Assembly: GCF_007625155.1 (NCBI RefSeq)
Contig: NZ_VMNK01000017.1
Span: 62,001 to 126,000 of the forward strand
Direction: 5' to 3'
Source of the DNA: Denitromonas halophila
GTDB lineage: Bacteria; Pseudomonadota; Gammaproteobacteria; Burkholderiales; Rhodocyclaceae
DNA: 64,000 nucleotides
In this document: in pieces, positions 34,473-44,031 of the stretch
How positions within the stretch are numbered: position 1 is the first letter of the stretch
Layout: each line of letters begins with the position of its first letter
Program-made: the position numbers and the translations under genes
The notes under the pieces: model-generated
Seen by the model: only the letters and a program-made list of their open reading frames with translations
The model's database searches: none
Told to the model about the DNA's origin: nothing

Positions 34473-35765
34473 ATGACCCTGTTTGAAGAACACCCGCTCC
34501 GGCAAAGCCTCAACGACGAAGTCCACGCCCGCCCGCCGATTCCGCTGCGGGGCCCGACCCGCATCAGCTACCTGGCCTTCGTGCACGACAATGGCAGCAG
34601 CGACCAAGAGCACCATCACCTTCAGCAACTCGCTCGCCAGCTACAGATTCCGCTGCCCGAAACTGCCAAAGGCCACCTCCTGCTGGACGCCGGCGACTTC
34701 CGCCTCAAGTGGGAGCGCCACAACGAGTTCTCCAGCTACACCTTTCTGCGCGACGTCGACGACGCCGAACCCGAAGACAGCGCCGCCCTGCTCGCCGTGC
34801 CTGCCGCCTGGCGCAAGGCCATTCCCGGCAAATTGATGGTCGCCTCGAATGTGGCCGTGCTCTCTGCCGGCAAACACCCCGCCGAAGCCCGCGCCGCCCA
34901 ACTGGCCGATCCAGACCGCTCCATCATCGTCACGCGTTTTGCCGATGGCGCCGGCTGGCTATTTACCGATTTCCAGATCCACGACGGCTTCTCCCGCTTC
35001 ACGATCATCGACGACGGACTCGACCGCCGCCAGGCCGGCCGCAACGTACAACGCATTCTGGAAATTGAAACCTACCGAATGATGGCCCTCATGGCCTTCC
35101 CGGTCGCCAAGGCCATCAGCAAGACACTCAAGGCCGCCGAAGACGAACTGGCCGACCTGATGGACGCCATGAGCCAGACCGCCATCGCCAACGACGAGCG
35201 CGACATCCTCACCCGCCTCACCCGGCTGGCCACCGAGGTCGAGCACGCCGTCGCCCGCACTACCTACCGATTCGGCGCGGCCGCGGCCTACTACCGGCTC
35301 GTCCAGCAACGCACCGCCGAACTGCGCGAACAACGCCACGCCGGCTACCCGAACATCACCGACTTCATCGAACGCCGCCTCGCGCCGGCCGTCAACACCT
35401 GCGCCGCCATCGCCCGCCGCCAAGAAGAACTCTCCGCCCGCATCGCCCGCAGCAGCCAGTTGCTCCGCACCCGTGTCGACATCGCCCTGCAACAGCAAAA
35501 CCAAGAGCTGCTCGGCCAGATGAACCGCCGTGCCAAACTTCAGCTACGCCTGCAGGAGACCGTCGAAGGCCTGTCGGTGGTCGCCATCACCTACTACGCA
35601 TCGCAACTGGTCAATTACATGGCCAAGGGCGCCAAGCACGCCATCGAACCGCTCACACCCGAGATCCTCACCGCCATCACCATCCCAATCAGCGCCACCG
35701 CCGTCGCGCTGGGGATGCGGCGAATGCGCAAGGCGCTGGCGGCGGAGGAAGGCGACCACTCATGA
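34473..35765 (+). CDS. DUF3422 membrane-associated protein
   Basis: About 430 residues. DUF3422 signatures are LRQSLNDEVHARPP at the start and ETYRMMALMAFPVAK in the middle. The C-terminal third has a coiled-coil stretch and probable hydrophobic helices near the end. Function unknown; common in betaproteobacteria. ATG 34473 and GTG 34461 are both possible and neither has a good ribosome site. Confidence 0.75.
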   Translation: MTLFEEHPLRQSLNDEVHARPPIPLRGPTRISYLAFVHDNGSSDQEHHHLQQLARQLQIPLPETAKGHLLLDAGDFRLKWERHNEFSSYTFLRDVDDAEPEDSAALLAVPAAWRKAIPGKLMVASNVAVLSAGKHPAEARAAQLADPDRSIIVTRFADGAGWLFTDFQIHDGFSRFTIIDDGLDRRQAGRNVQRILEIETYRMMALMAFPVAKAISKTLKAAEDELADLMDAMSQTAIANDERDILTRLTRLATEVEHAVARTTYRFGAAAAYYRLVQQRTAELREQRHAGYPNITDFIERRLAPAVNTCAAIARRQEELSARIARSSQLLRTRVDIALQQQNQELLGQMNRRAKLQLRLQETVEGLSVVAITYYASQLVNYMAKGAKHAIEPLTPEILTAITIPISATAVALGMRRMRKALAAEEGDHS

Positions 35766-35827
35766 ACTGTGCAGCGGCGGGTCGCGGTCACGGCATGCGC
35801 CAGCATGGCTCAAAACACGCGCCGCCC

Positions 35828-36046
35828 TCACTTGCCGACCTGATCCCCGATCACCCCGCCAACCGCCGCGCCGCCGATGGTGCCAAGCACCCCGCCATCG
35901 GTCATGACCGCGCCGGCCACACCACCCACGCCGGCGCCAATCGCGGCGCTGCGCTCGCGGGCGGACAAGTTGTCCCAGGTACTGCATGCACTCGTACCCA
36001 GCAACACGGCCCCGGCCAACAACACACCCATCATCTGCGTTTTCAT
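35828..36046 (-). CDS. Glycine-zipper lipoprotein (YmgG/SlyB-like)
   Basis: 72 residues. A lipoprotein signal peptide with lipobox LGTSAC, then a glycine-zipper segment (AAIGAGVGGVAGAV ... GTIGGAAVGGVIGDQVG). It is probably an envelope stress protein anchored in the outer membrane. Start 36046 is set by a perfect GAGGAGGT site; longer in-frame starts would lack the signal peptide at the N-terminus. Two palindromes lie just upstream. Confidence 0.8.
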   Translation of the reverse strand: MKTQMMGVLLAGAVLLGTSACSTWDNLSARERSAAIGAGVGGVAGAVMTDGGVLGTIGGAAVGGVIGDQVGK

Positions 36047-36063
36047 ACGACCTCCTCGGACGA

Positions 36064-36106
36064 ACGACAATGTCGTCATTTGTCCCCGGTAGACCGCGAT
36101 ATCGCG
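36064..36106. promoter_or_regulatory. Two palindromes upstream of the glycine-zipper gene
   Basis: ACGACA-A-TGTCGT (36064-36076) and the perfect CGCGATATCGCG (36095-36106), centre-to-centre about 30 bp. They sit 18-60 bp before the lipoprotein start codon, where an operator would be expected. The binding protein is unknown. Confidence 0.4.
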
Positions 36107-36309
36107 CGAGATTGCACCACAGTTGTATCCACGCATGTCAGCACCTGGCCGTACCGGCGCGAGCACCTCAGTTAACGCATGCATGTCGCGCCCGCAGCGG
36201 GTTCAAACCTGTTACATCCGATTACCGTCAATCGACCGCGCACCGCCGAGTCCACGACTGCCTCCCAGCCCCGCTATAATTCCGCTTTGACCCGTTCTGG
36301 CCGACTTCC

Positions 36310-37245
36310 ATGACCACGCCCCTGTTCCAGTCCAGCATTACCTCCCTGCCCCTGCTCGCCCGCGGCAAAGTGCGCGACATCTACGCCGTCGATGACGAAA
36401 AACTGCTCATCGTCACCTCCGACCGCCTGTCCGCCTTCGACGTCATCCTGCCAGACCCGATCCCACGCAAAGGCGAAGTGCTCACCGCGCTGGCCGGCTT
36501 CTGGTTCGACCGGCTCGCCCACGTGGTGCCCAACCAGCTCACCGGCATCGCGCCGGAAACCGTCGTTGCACCGAACGAGCGCGACCAGGTCATCGGCCGC
36601 GCGCTGGTGGTCAAACGCCTCACGCCGCTGCCCATCGAGGCGGTGGTGCGCGGCTATGTGATCGGTTCGGGCTGGAAGGACTATCAGCAAACCGGCGCGA
36701 TCTGCGGCATCACCCTGCCGGCCGGCCTCAAGCAAGCGGCCAAGCTGCCGTCGCCGATCTTCACCCCCGCCTCCAAGGCCGACGTGGGCGACCACGACGA
36801 GAACATCTCCTTCGCCGAAGCCCAGACCCGCACCGCCGCCGTACTCTCCGGCCTGCTGGCCGGCACCGGCAAGAACGGCGCCCAACTGGTCGAAGAGGCC
36901 CGCAAGGCTGCCCTGCAGCTCTACACCGAGGCGGCCAACTACGCCGCCGGCCGCGGCATCATCATTGCCGACACCAAGTTTGAATTCGGCGTCGACGCCG
37001 CCGGCACGCTGCACCTCATCGACGAAGCGCTCACGCCCGACTCCTCCCGTTTCTGGCCCGCCGACCAGTACCGCGAGGGCATAAGCCCCCCGTCCTACGA
37101 CAAGCAGTACGTGCGCGACTACCTCGAAACACTCGACTGGAACAAAACCGCGCCCGGCCCGCGCCTGCCCACCGATGTGGCGGCCCGCACCGGTGCCAAG
37201 TATGTCGAAGCCTACGAGCGCCTGACCGGCCGTCAGCTCGGCTGA
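36310..37245 (+). CDS. purC: SAICAR synthase
   Basis: 311 residues, the long form of PurC. It ligates aspartate to CAIR in purine synthesis. The [16 protein letters not shown] start, the [13 protein letters not shown] segment, [11 protein letters not shown] and TKFEFGVD are characteristic. A TATAAT at 36275-36280 supports a promoter directly upstream. purE and purK are not adjacent here. Confidence 0.95.
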   Translation: MTTPLFQSSITSLPLLARGKVRDIYAVDDEKLLIVTSDRLSAFDVILPDPIPRKGEVLTALAGFWFDRLAHVVPNQLTGIAPETVVAPNERDQVIGRALVVKRLTPLPIEAVVRGYVIGSGWKDYQQTGAICGITLPAGLKQAAKLPSPIFTPASKADVGDHDENISFAEAQTRTAAVLSGLLAGTGKNGAQLVEEARKAALQLYTEAANYAAGRGIIIADTKFEFGVDAAGTLHLIDEALTPDSSRFWPADQYREGISPPSYDKQYVRDYLETLDWNKTAPGPRLPTDVAARTGAKYVEAYERLTGRQLG

Positions 37246-37342
37246 ACCTGCCCTGCGGCGCACCATGCCGCAGTGCAGCTTTCCTTCGCCGTGAATGCGT
37301 TCTAGATTGACGGGGATACCCTTTCTGATCTGGAGCGTATTC

Positions 37343-38116
37343 ATGGACAGACATGCCGACTTTCTGTCGCAGCATTTCGACCTCCCCCGCATCCGCGAAG
37401 TCCCCCCGCAACGACCGCTCGACTGGCTTCAGCGCGGCTGGTCCGACATGCGCGAAAACCTTAGCGCCAGCCTCGCCTATGGGCTGTTCTTTGCACTCGT
37501 CGGCTATCTGCTGCTGATGTTCGCCGCGCCGCGGCCGTATCTGTTCTCCACCGCCATTTCCGGCTTCTTGCTGATCGGCCCGCTCGCCGCTGCCGGGCTG
37601 TATGAGATTTCGCGGCGCCATGAAGCCGGCGAACGCACCAGCCTGCGCGCTTCGCTCACCGGCCTCCGCCAACGTGCCGACGTGCTGTTTCATTTCGGCA
37701 TCCTGCTGGCCCTGATGCTGATCGTCTGGGAGCGCGTCTCGGCCGTGGTCTTTGCACTGTTCTATGCCGACAACGTGCCCGATCTGAGCAATTTCTTCCA
37801 GTCGATCTTCTTCTCCGGTGACTACACCTTGCTGGTGCTGGCCTACATCGCCGTCGGCGGCATCCTGGCCACGGTGGTATTCAGCGCCACGGTCATCGCC
37901 ATTCCGATGATGATGGGCCGCGACACCGACATGATGACGGCCATGGCCACCAGCATCCGGGCCGTCGCCACCAACCCGCTGCCCATGCTGGTCTGGGCGG
38001 TGCTCATCGTCGTGCTGATGCTGCTCGGCTTTGCCACCCTGATGGTCGGCATGGCGATCCTGCTGCCGCTGCTTGGCCACGCCTCCTGGCACGCCTACCG
38101 CGACCTGGTGGATTAA
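37343..38116 (+). CDS. DUF2189 membrane protein
   Basis: 257 residues with about six helices. The soluble N-terminus (DLPRIREVPPQRPLDWLQRG WSDM) leads to the family start, then helices such as LFFALVGYLLLMFAAP. DUF2189 proteins are of unknown function, sometimes described as cytochrome c oxidase subunit I-like, without evidence here. The ATG at 37343 has a GGAG site; an upstream start at 37295 is unlikely. Confidence 0.75.
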   Translation: MDRHADFLSQHFDLPRIREVPPQRPLDWLQRGWSDMRENLSASLAYGLFFALVGYLLLMFAAPRPYLFSTAISGFLLIGPLAAAGLYEISRRHEAGERTSLRASLTGLRQRADVLFHFGILLALMLIVWERVSAVVFALFYADNVPDLSNFFQSIFFSGDYTLLVLAYIAVGGILATVVFSATVIAIPMMMGRDTDMMTAMATSIRAVATNPLPMLVWAVLIVVLMLLGFATLMVGMAILLPLLGHASWHAYRDLVD

Positions 38117-38259
38117 CTTACCCCCGGCCGCTGCGCCGGGGGGCTTGATTCCCCGCCCCACGCCCCGATCTGTTTCCCAACTCCCTTCGGCCCGACCGCC
38201 GCCGCGCAGTCGCGGCCGAGTTTGCCTACAATCGGCCCATTCGCCTTTCTGGAACCGCC

Positions 38260-40329
38260 ATGTCCGCTGTCTCCGACAACCCCCTGCTCGACTTCACCGA
38301 CCTGACGCATTTCGACCGCATCACCCCGGCCGATGTCGAGCCGGCGATCCGCCATCTGCTCGACACCGCAAGCACCACGCTGGCCACCCTCGAAGCCGCC
38401 GACACCCCGGCCACCTGGGACGATTTCGTCATCCCCATGACCGAAGCCACCGAGCACCTCGGCCGCGCCTGGGGCGTGGTCGGCCACATGCACAGCGTGA
38501 TGGACACGCCGCAGTGGCGTGCTGCCTACAACGACTTGCTGCCAGAAATCAGCGGCTTTTACGCCGAACTGGGGCAAAACGAAGCGCTCTACGGCAAATA
38601 CCGCGCGCTGCACGACAGCGCCGAATACGCCAACCTGTCACCGGTTCGCCAACGCATCATCGACCACGAACTGCGTGACTTCCGGCTCTCCGGCGCCGAA
38701 CTACCCGAGGCACAAAAACCCCGCTTCAAGGCCATCTCCGAAGAACAATCCGCCCTCGGCGCCAAGTTCTCCGAAAACCTGCTCGACGCCACCAACGCCT
38801 TCGCCGAGTGGGTCACCGACGAAGCCGAACTGGCCGGCCTGCCGGAGGACGAGGTCGCCGCCGCCCGCGCTGCGGCAGAGAAAGAAGACCGCCCCGGCTG
38901 GAAGTTCACCTTGCAGGCGCCCTCTTACGTGCCAGTGATGCAGTACGCCGACAGCGCCCGCCTGCGCGAAGTGATGTACCGCGCCAACGGCACCCGCGCC
39001 TCCGAGCATGGCAAGCCCGAGTGGGACAACGGCCCGATCATCGGCCGCCTGCTCGCGCTCGCGGCCGAAGAGGCGAAGATGCTCGGCTACGCCAGCTATG
39101 CCGAGTTGTCGCTGGTGCCCAAGATGGCCGACAGCCCCGAGCACGCACTCAGTTTTTTGCGCGAACTCGGCGTCAAGGCCAAGCCCTACGCCGAACGCGA
39201 TCTGGCCGAACTCAAAGCCTTCGCGGCCAAGGAACTGGGCATCGCCGAACTGAACCCCTGGGACATGGGCTATGCCAGCGAAAAGCTGCGCCAGGCACGC
39301 TACGCCTTCTCCGAGAACGAGGTGCGCCAGTACTTCCCCGAGCCGCGCGTGCTCGATGGCCTGTTCGGCGTCATCGAATCGCTCTACGGCGTGCAGCTGC
39401 GCCATGACACCGCGCCGGTGTGGGACCCGTCGGTCAAGGTGCTGCGCATCGAGCGTACCGGCCAGCTGATCGGCCAGCTCTACCTCGACCTGCATGCGCG
39501 TGACACCAAGCGCGGCGGCGCCTGGATGGACTCCGCGCGCAACCGCCAGCGCAGCGGCAGCCGGCTGCTTACGCCGGTCGCCTACGTGGTGTGCAACTTC
39601 TCGCCACCGGTCGGCGACAAGCCCGCCACGCTCACCCATGACGATGTGGTCACGCTCTTCCACGAGTTCGGCCACGCCCTGCACCATCTGCTCACCGAAG
39701 TCGATGAAGTTGCCGTCTCCGGCATTCACGGCGTCGAGTGGGACGCCGTCGAGCTGCCCAGCCAGTTCATGGAGAACTTCTGCTGGGAATGGGATGTGCT
39801 CAGCGGAATGAGCGCGCATGTGAACACGGGCGAGCCACTGCCACGCGAGCTATTCGACAAGATGCTCGCCGCCCGCCACTTCCAGAGCGGCATGCAGATG
39901 GTGCGTCAGCTCGAGTTCAGCCTCTTCGACCTGCGCCTGTATCACGAGGTGGACGCGACTCAGCCGGTGCCCATCGACACCGTGCTGAGCCTGCTTGAAG
40001 ACGTGCGCAAGGAAGTGGCCGTCACCAAAACACCGGCCTGGCACCGCTTCCCCTTGAGCTTCGCGCACATCTTCGCTGGCGGCTATTCGGCCGGCTATTA
40101 CAGCTACAAATGGGCCGAGGTGCTCTCGGCCGACGCCTTCGCCGCCTTCGAAGAAGCCGGCGAAGGCCGTGGCAGCCTGCTCGACGCCGCCACAGGCCAG
40201 CGCTTCTGGCGCGAGATCCTCGCCGTTGGCGGCAGCCGCCCGGCGCTCGAATCCTTTATCGCCTTCCGTGGCCGCGAACCACAGGTCGACGCCCTGCTGC
40301 GCCACAGCGGCATGCTCGAAGCGGCGTAA
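38260..40329 (+). CDS. prlC: Oligopeptidase A (M3 zinc peptidase)
   Basis: 689 residues. The zinc motif HEFGHALHH lies near 468-476, with the third ligand downstream in the EWDAVELPSQFMENF segment typical of M3A. It degrades short peptides and signal-peptide fragments in the cytoplasm. It stands alone with little 5' spacing to DUF2189 and ends 19 bp from the convergent EAL-GGDEF gene. Confidence 0.93.
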   Translation: MSAVSDNPLLDFTDLTHFDRITPADVEPAIRHLLDTASTTLATLEAADTPATWDDFVIPMTEATEHLGRAWGVVGHMHSVMDTPQWRAAYNDLLPEISGFYAELGQNEALYGKYRALHDSAEYANLSPVRQRIIDHELRDFRLSGAELPEAQKPRFKAISEEQSALGAKFSENLLDATNAFAEWVTDEAELAGLPEDEVAAARAAAEKEDRPGWKFTLQAPSYVPVMQYADSARLREVMYRANGTRASEHGKPEWDNGPIIGRLLALAAEEAKMLGYASYAELSLVPKMADSPEHALSFLRELGVKAKPYAERDLAELKAFAAKELGIAELNPWDMGYASEKLRQARYAFSENEVRQYFPEPRVLDGLFGVIESLYGVQLRHDTAPVWDPSVKVLRIERTGQLIGQLYLDLHARDTKRGGAWMDSARNRQRSGSRLLTPVAYVVCNFSPPVGDKPATLTHDDVVTLFHEFGHALHHLLTEVDEVAVSGIHGVEWDAVELPSQFMENFCWEWDVLSGMSAHVNTGEPLPRELFDKMLAARHFQSGMQMVRQLEFSLFDLRLYHEVDATQPVPIDTVLSLLEDVRKEVAVTKTPAWHRFPLSFAHIFAGGYSAGYYSYKWAEVLSADAFAAFEEAGEGRGSLLDAATGQRFWREILAVGGSRPALESFIAFRGREPQVDALLRHSGMLEAA

Positions 40330-40348
40330 TGGCTGCCTCCGGGGCGGC

Positions 40349-42145
40349 TCAGGCCGCCTCGGCGCAGCACACCTCGGCCGGCAGCACATGGAAGTAGTCC
40401 GGCCGCCCCTTGGCCACCTTCTTCGCCGCCGCGGCCGCCGAGGCGATCGCCTCCGGGTCGCGCTGACAGTCGCGCGGAATCACCACCACCCCGACGGACA
40501 AGGATGTAATCGGGAAGAAGGCCTTGAAGCCACGCCGGTCCTCGGCATCAAGTCCGCCCTGCGCCCGCTCGGCATCGTCGTACAACGACGGCGCCTTCTC
40601 GCCAAAACTGCTGATCACCGCCCGGCAGCGCGCCGCCCAGTCTGCGCTCTGGAACAGCACCACGAAATCGTCCCCGCCGACATGGCCGAGGAAGTCACAG
40701 GTCTTGTCGCACTGCGCCGAGATGGCGCTGGCCGCCAGCTTGATCATCTCGTCGCCCCGCCAGTAGCCATAGCGGTCGTTGTAAGGTTTGAAATTGTTGA
40801 GGTCGAAATAGGCCGCGGCAAAGTCGGCACGAGCATCAAGCAAACGCCGGATATGCGCGGTAATCGGCAGGTTGCCCGGCAGACAGGTCAGCGGATTGGC
40901 CAGGCGCGCCGCCTCGATGCGCCGCTCGGTCACCGCCCGCACCAGGCCGTCGCCGGTCGCCAGCCCGGCGTAACGCCCGCCATCGGTGAGGATGAAGCCC
41001 TCACTCAGGTAACCCTGGTTTTCACCCATCAGAACGCTCACCAGCGAGTCGATGGTGCTCGCCCGGTCCACCCGCAGCGGCTCGGCGTTCATGAACAGCG
41101 TGCAGGAGCGCCGGCCAAACAGATCCGAATGAAACGGCCGCGCCAGCTGGTCGACGAACATCTGCCGATGAATCAGGCCGATTGGCGTCTCGCCTTCCAG
41201 CACGGCCACCGCATGCAGCGCCGGATGCGCCGAAAACAGACGCAGTACCCCCTGGCAAGTCTGGCTTGCCGTGACCGTGGGCGCGGCAATGCGCAGCGCG
41301 TCGACGGTCAGCAAGGGGTCGGCATGTTGGGGGGCGCTGGGCAAGACCGCAAGCTTCGATGAACGCAACACCGCCATCACCGCCTCACTCAAGACGCGCG
41401 GCGGTTCGGCCTGCGGGCGGGCGAGAAAGAAGCCCTGCGCAAACCGGCACCCCAGATCGCGCACCACCGCCAGCTCTTCGGCCGTCTCGACCCCCTCGAC
41501 CACCAGCGGCGTGCCAAAGGCCTTGGCCAGCCCCATCACCGTACGCAACACCTCCAGCTTGCGGCTGTCGCGGTGCACCTCGTGGACAAAATAGCGATCG
41601 ATCTTGACCACTTCCGGATTAAGCTGCGACCACAGACGCAGGCTGGAGCGCCCATCGCCAAAATCGTCGATCGCCAACTGCGGCCCCTCGGCACGCAGCG
41701 TCGCCACTGCCGCCTCGAGTGCCGCAATGTCCTCGACACGCTCATGCTCTGTCAGCTCGAACACCAGCCGCTCTGGCGCGACACCGACCTCACGCGCCAA
41801 CTGAAGTACATGCCCCCCGGCGCCGACCGCAATGCGCTGCAGGGTCGGCGCGCTGACATTGAGAAACAGCTTGCCGCTCAGGCGCTGTCGTGCAAAGGCC
41901 TCGATCGCCAGCTCGCAGCAACGCTGCTCGAAGAGTTCCGTCATGCCGGCCTGGCGCGCCGCGTAAAGCAAGGCGTCAGGGGTGGCAAACGCCGTGTTTG
42001 CTGGCCCCCGCACCAGCGCCTCGTAGGCGTACACGTCACCGGCCTTGAGGCCGACAATCGGCTGAAACACGAAATGCAGCCCATCGCCCTCGATCAGTGG
42101 CTGGATGCGCTTAGCGTGGATGGGATTGAAACGAGCCGGAGTCAT
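40349..42145 (-). CDS. EAL-CBS-GGDEF signalling protein
   Basis: 598 residues, no membrane helix. Order: EAL domain first (YAYEALVRGP, DDFGDGRSSLRLW, VVEGVET), a CBS-pair-like middle, then a GGDEF domain whose signature is GGDDF. The EAL motif keeps its key acid; GGDDF retains the first Asp but not the consensus Glu, so cyclase activity may be weak or altered. This EAL-first order is typical of cytoplasmic betaproteobacterial proteins. ATG 42145; ribosome site weak. Confidence 0.85.
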   Translation of the reverse strand: MTPARFNPIHAKRIQPLIEGDGLHFVFQPIVGLKAGDVYAYEALVRGPANTAFATPDALLYAARQAGMTELFEQRCCELAIEAFARQRLSGKLFLNVSAPTLQRIAVGAGGHVLQLAREVGVAPERLVFELTEHERVEDIAALEAAVATLRAEGPQLAIDDFGDGRSSLRLWSQLNPEVVKIDRYFVHEVHRDSRKLEVLRTVMGLAKAFGTPLVVEGVETAEELAVVRDLGCRFAQGFFLARPQAEPPRVLSEAVMAVLRSSKLAVLPSAPQHADPLLTVDALRIAAPTVTASQTCQGVLRLFSAHPALHAVAVLEGETPIGLIHRQMFVDQLARPFHSDLFGRRSCTLFMNAEPLRVDRASTIDSLVSVLMGENQGYLSEGFILTDGGRYAGLATGDGLVRAVTERRIEAARLANPLTCLPGNLPITAHIRRLLDARADFAAAYFDLNNFKPYNDRYGYWRGDEMIKLAASAISAQCDKTCDFLGHVGGDDFVVLFQSADWAARCRAVISSFGEKAPSLYDDAERAQGGLDAEDRRGFKAFFPITSLSVGVVVIPRDCQRDPEAIASAAAAAKKVAKGRPDYFHVLPAEVCCAEAA

Positions 42146-42308
42146 GGTTTTCTTTGTGCGCCACACCTAATGCTTTCGGCTGAGTGATCGACAACAACAC
42201 GCCGACCTTGAATGAACTTTTCATGACACGCACAGGCGCCCGGGCTCAAGAGTGCCGCGCCGTCGCCGTTGCCCCTGATGAAGCTGAACAACCGCCGGAG
42301 AAGCGCGC

Positions 42309-42608
42309 ATGTTTGTCGCCGTGAGTCGATTCGTCATTGCCAACGGGATGGAATAGGCCGTTAGGGCGGCCTTTGTTCACCGCCCGCATGGCGTCGACAG
42401 CGCCCCCGGTTTTCAGCGCATGGAGGTCCTACGCCCAATGGGCGAGCCAGCCGAATTCTGGTTGATGACCTGGTGGGACGACGAAGCGACGTTTGACGCC
42501 TGGCACCACAGCCACGCCTTCAAGGATGCGCACAAGGGGATGCCACCCGGCCTGCGCCTCAAGCCTGGTGAAAACCACATCACCCGCTTCGAGCGCGTCG
42601 CGGAGTAG
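42309..42608 (+). pseudogene. ABM-type (heme-degrading monooxygenase-like) gene with in-frame amber codon
   Basis: A 100-codon frame with a good GGAGAAG ribosome site reads MFVAVSRFVIANGME, then TAG at codon 16 (42354-42356), then continues in frame through VLRPMGEPAEFWLMTWWDDE and ENHITRFERVAE to a normal stop. The product resembles ABM/IsdG-like monooxygenases of about 100 residues. The single TAG (one change from GAG) truncates it; restart at the ATG at 42420 would lose the first strands of the fold. Neighbouring genes are also damaged. Confidence 0.7.
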
Positions 42609-42616
42609 ATCGGATC

Positions 42617-43204
42617 ATGAGCGCGATTTTCGCCCCCCTCGACCCCGAGCAGCTCACGGCGTTTTCCGCGCTTCGGGATGCCGCCATTGCCCACGCCCTA
42701 GCGGCCAGCGAAGCCGCGCACCCGGCAGTCTTTGCCCGTTTCGGACCGCGTGGCCGGGCCGCCTGCGCCGAAGACATTGCCTACCACCTGGACTTTCTCG
42801 AACCCGCACTCGAGAGCGGTCAGGCCGAGGCCTTTCTCAGCTATCTGGCCTGGCTCGCCGAGGTGCTGCGCAGCCGTGGCGTGCCGACCGACGACAACGG
42901 CGGGCGTGCGCTGTTCGCCTGCACGCAGGGCAACCATCACGACGCAGGCCTGCGCATGGTGTCCGACACCTTCAAGATGGACGGCTCGCAAGCCCAGTTT
43001 CTCGGCGGCAACACCCCGCTGCGCGCACTGAGGACAATACTGGCCGCATTGCACCAGCAGCTTGGCGACGCCTGCCCCAAGGTCGTCGTCGGCGGCCTGG
43101 TGTTCAACCCGTTCCCATCGCTGGCCGACACCCTGGACGCCCAATGACTCGGCTCCACCGCTGAAGACGCAGCGCTCACCGCACGCGCGCTTCTGCCACC
43201 CTGA
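42617..43204 (+). pseudogene. Cobalamin-binding-domain protein, internally deleted and with in-frame opal codon
   Basis: The N-terminal part (FARFGPRGRAACAEDIAYHL) resembles the helical start of B12-binding sensor proteins. It then jumps from RGVPTD straight to RALFACTQGNHHDAGLRM, the B12-binding motif (x-x-H-x-x-G, with Asn for the usual Asp), so the expected middle helical domain of over 100 residues is absent. A shorter gap follows TPLRAL. A TGA at 43145-43147 interrupts what continues in frame as LGSTAEDAALTARALLPP to a second stop at 43204, a normal family-like end. I read this as a decayed gene; the intact stretch is 176 codons. Confidence 0.65.
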
Positions 43205-43207
43205 GCC

Positions 43208-43965
43208 ATGGGCCTGCCTTCACTTCCCGATGCGCTTGACGCTCTCGAATCGATTTTGGTGGCTGAATTCGACGCCAATATGACCCTGCACTACGGCAAT
43301 GCCGGCCTCCGCCGACTGCTCAGCGACGAAAACATCAGCGCTTGGCAACTGTTCGCCGAGCCCATGCTCATCCGGTTCGATCTGCCAGACGAGAGCATCT
43401 GCGTCTGTTTCAAAGGACTGATCACGGTGAATGGCCCCGGTGACCGGATGAGCTCGCTGCGTGGGCGCATCAAGGCCGACCCTCAACGCCTGCGGGTTAT
43501 GGCGGGCTACGAGTTGGATAACATCCTCACCGCGACCGACACCTTGATGGATTTGAACACGGCGCTGGTCACCACCCAGCGCGAGCTGGCATGCGCCAAC
43601 CACCAACTCACCCGCAGCGAAGCAACCATCCGGCGCCTCTCCCTGACCGACCCGCTCACCGGCATCGCCAACCGACGCGCGCTCGACTCCCACACCCAAG
43701 AGACCTTCGCCAATGGCGATGCGAACGACACGCCGGTGCGGCTGATCATTGCCGACATCGACCATTTCAAGCACGTCAATGACACCTGAGACCACGGCGC
43801 CGGCGACCAGGCGCTCACGGCAGTGACCGCCGCCTTGCGCGAGAAACCGGGCGCGACCACTTTGCCCGCGCCGACGCTGCGCTCTACCGCGTAAAAGCCA
43901 ATGGCCGAAACCGCGTCGAGATCGCCAACAACAGCCCTACCGCAGCCATCGAGACGCCCCCCTGA
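43208..43965 (+). pseudogene. Diguanylate cyclase remnant
   Basis: 193 codons encode a PAS-like N-terminus, a coiled coil and the GGDEF start LSLTDPLTGIANRRALD ... ADIDHFKHVNDT. A TGA (43787-43789) stands where aromatic-Gly-His normally follows; the frame then goes on as DHGAGDQALTAVTAALREK. The GGDEF catalytic core is missing, and in another frame from about 43861 the domain's end appears (ARADAALYRVKANGRNRVE). So there is a nonsense codon plus a deletion with frameshift. It cannot make an active cyclase. Confidence 0.75.
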
Positions 43966-44031
43966 CGCGGCGGCTTGGTCGCAAGGCAAGGTCGCTGGCA
44001 CAATGGCCGCTCCCTCTCCCGACCCACCGCC

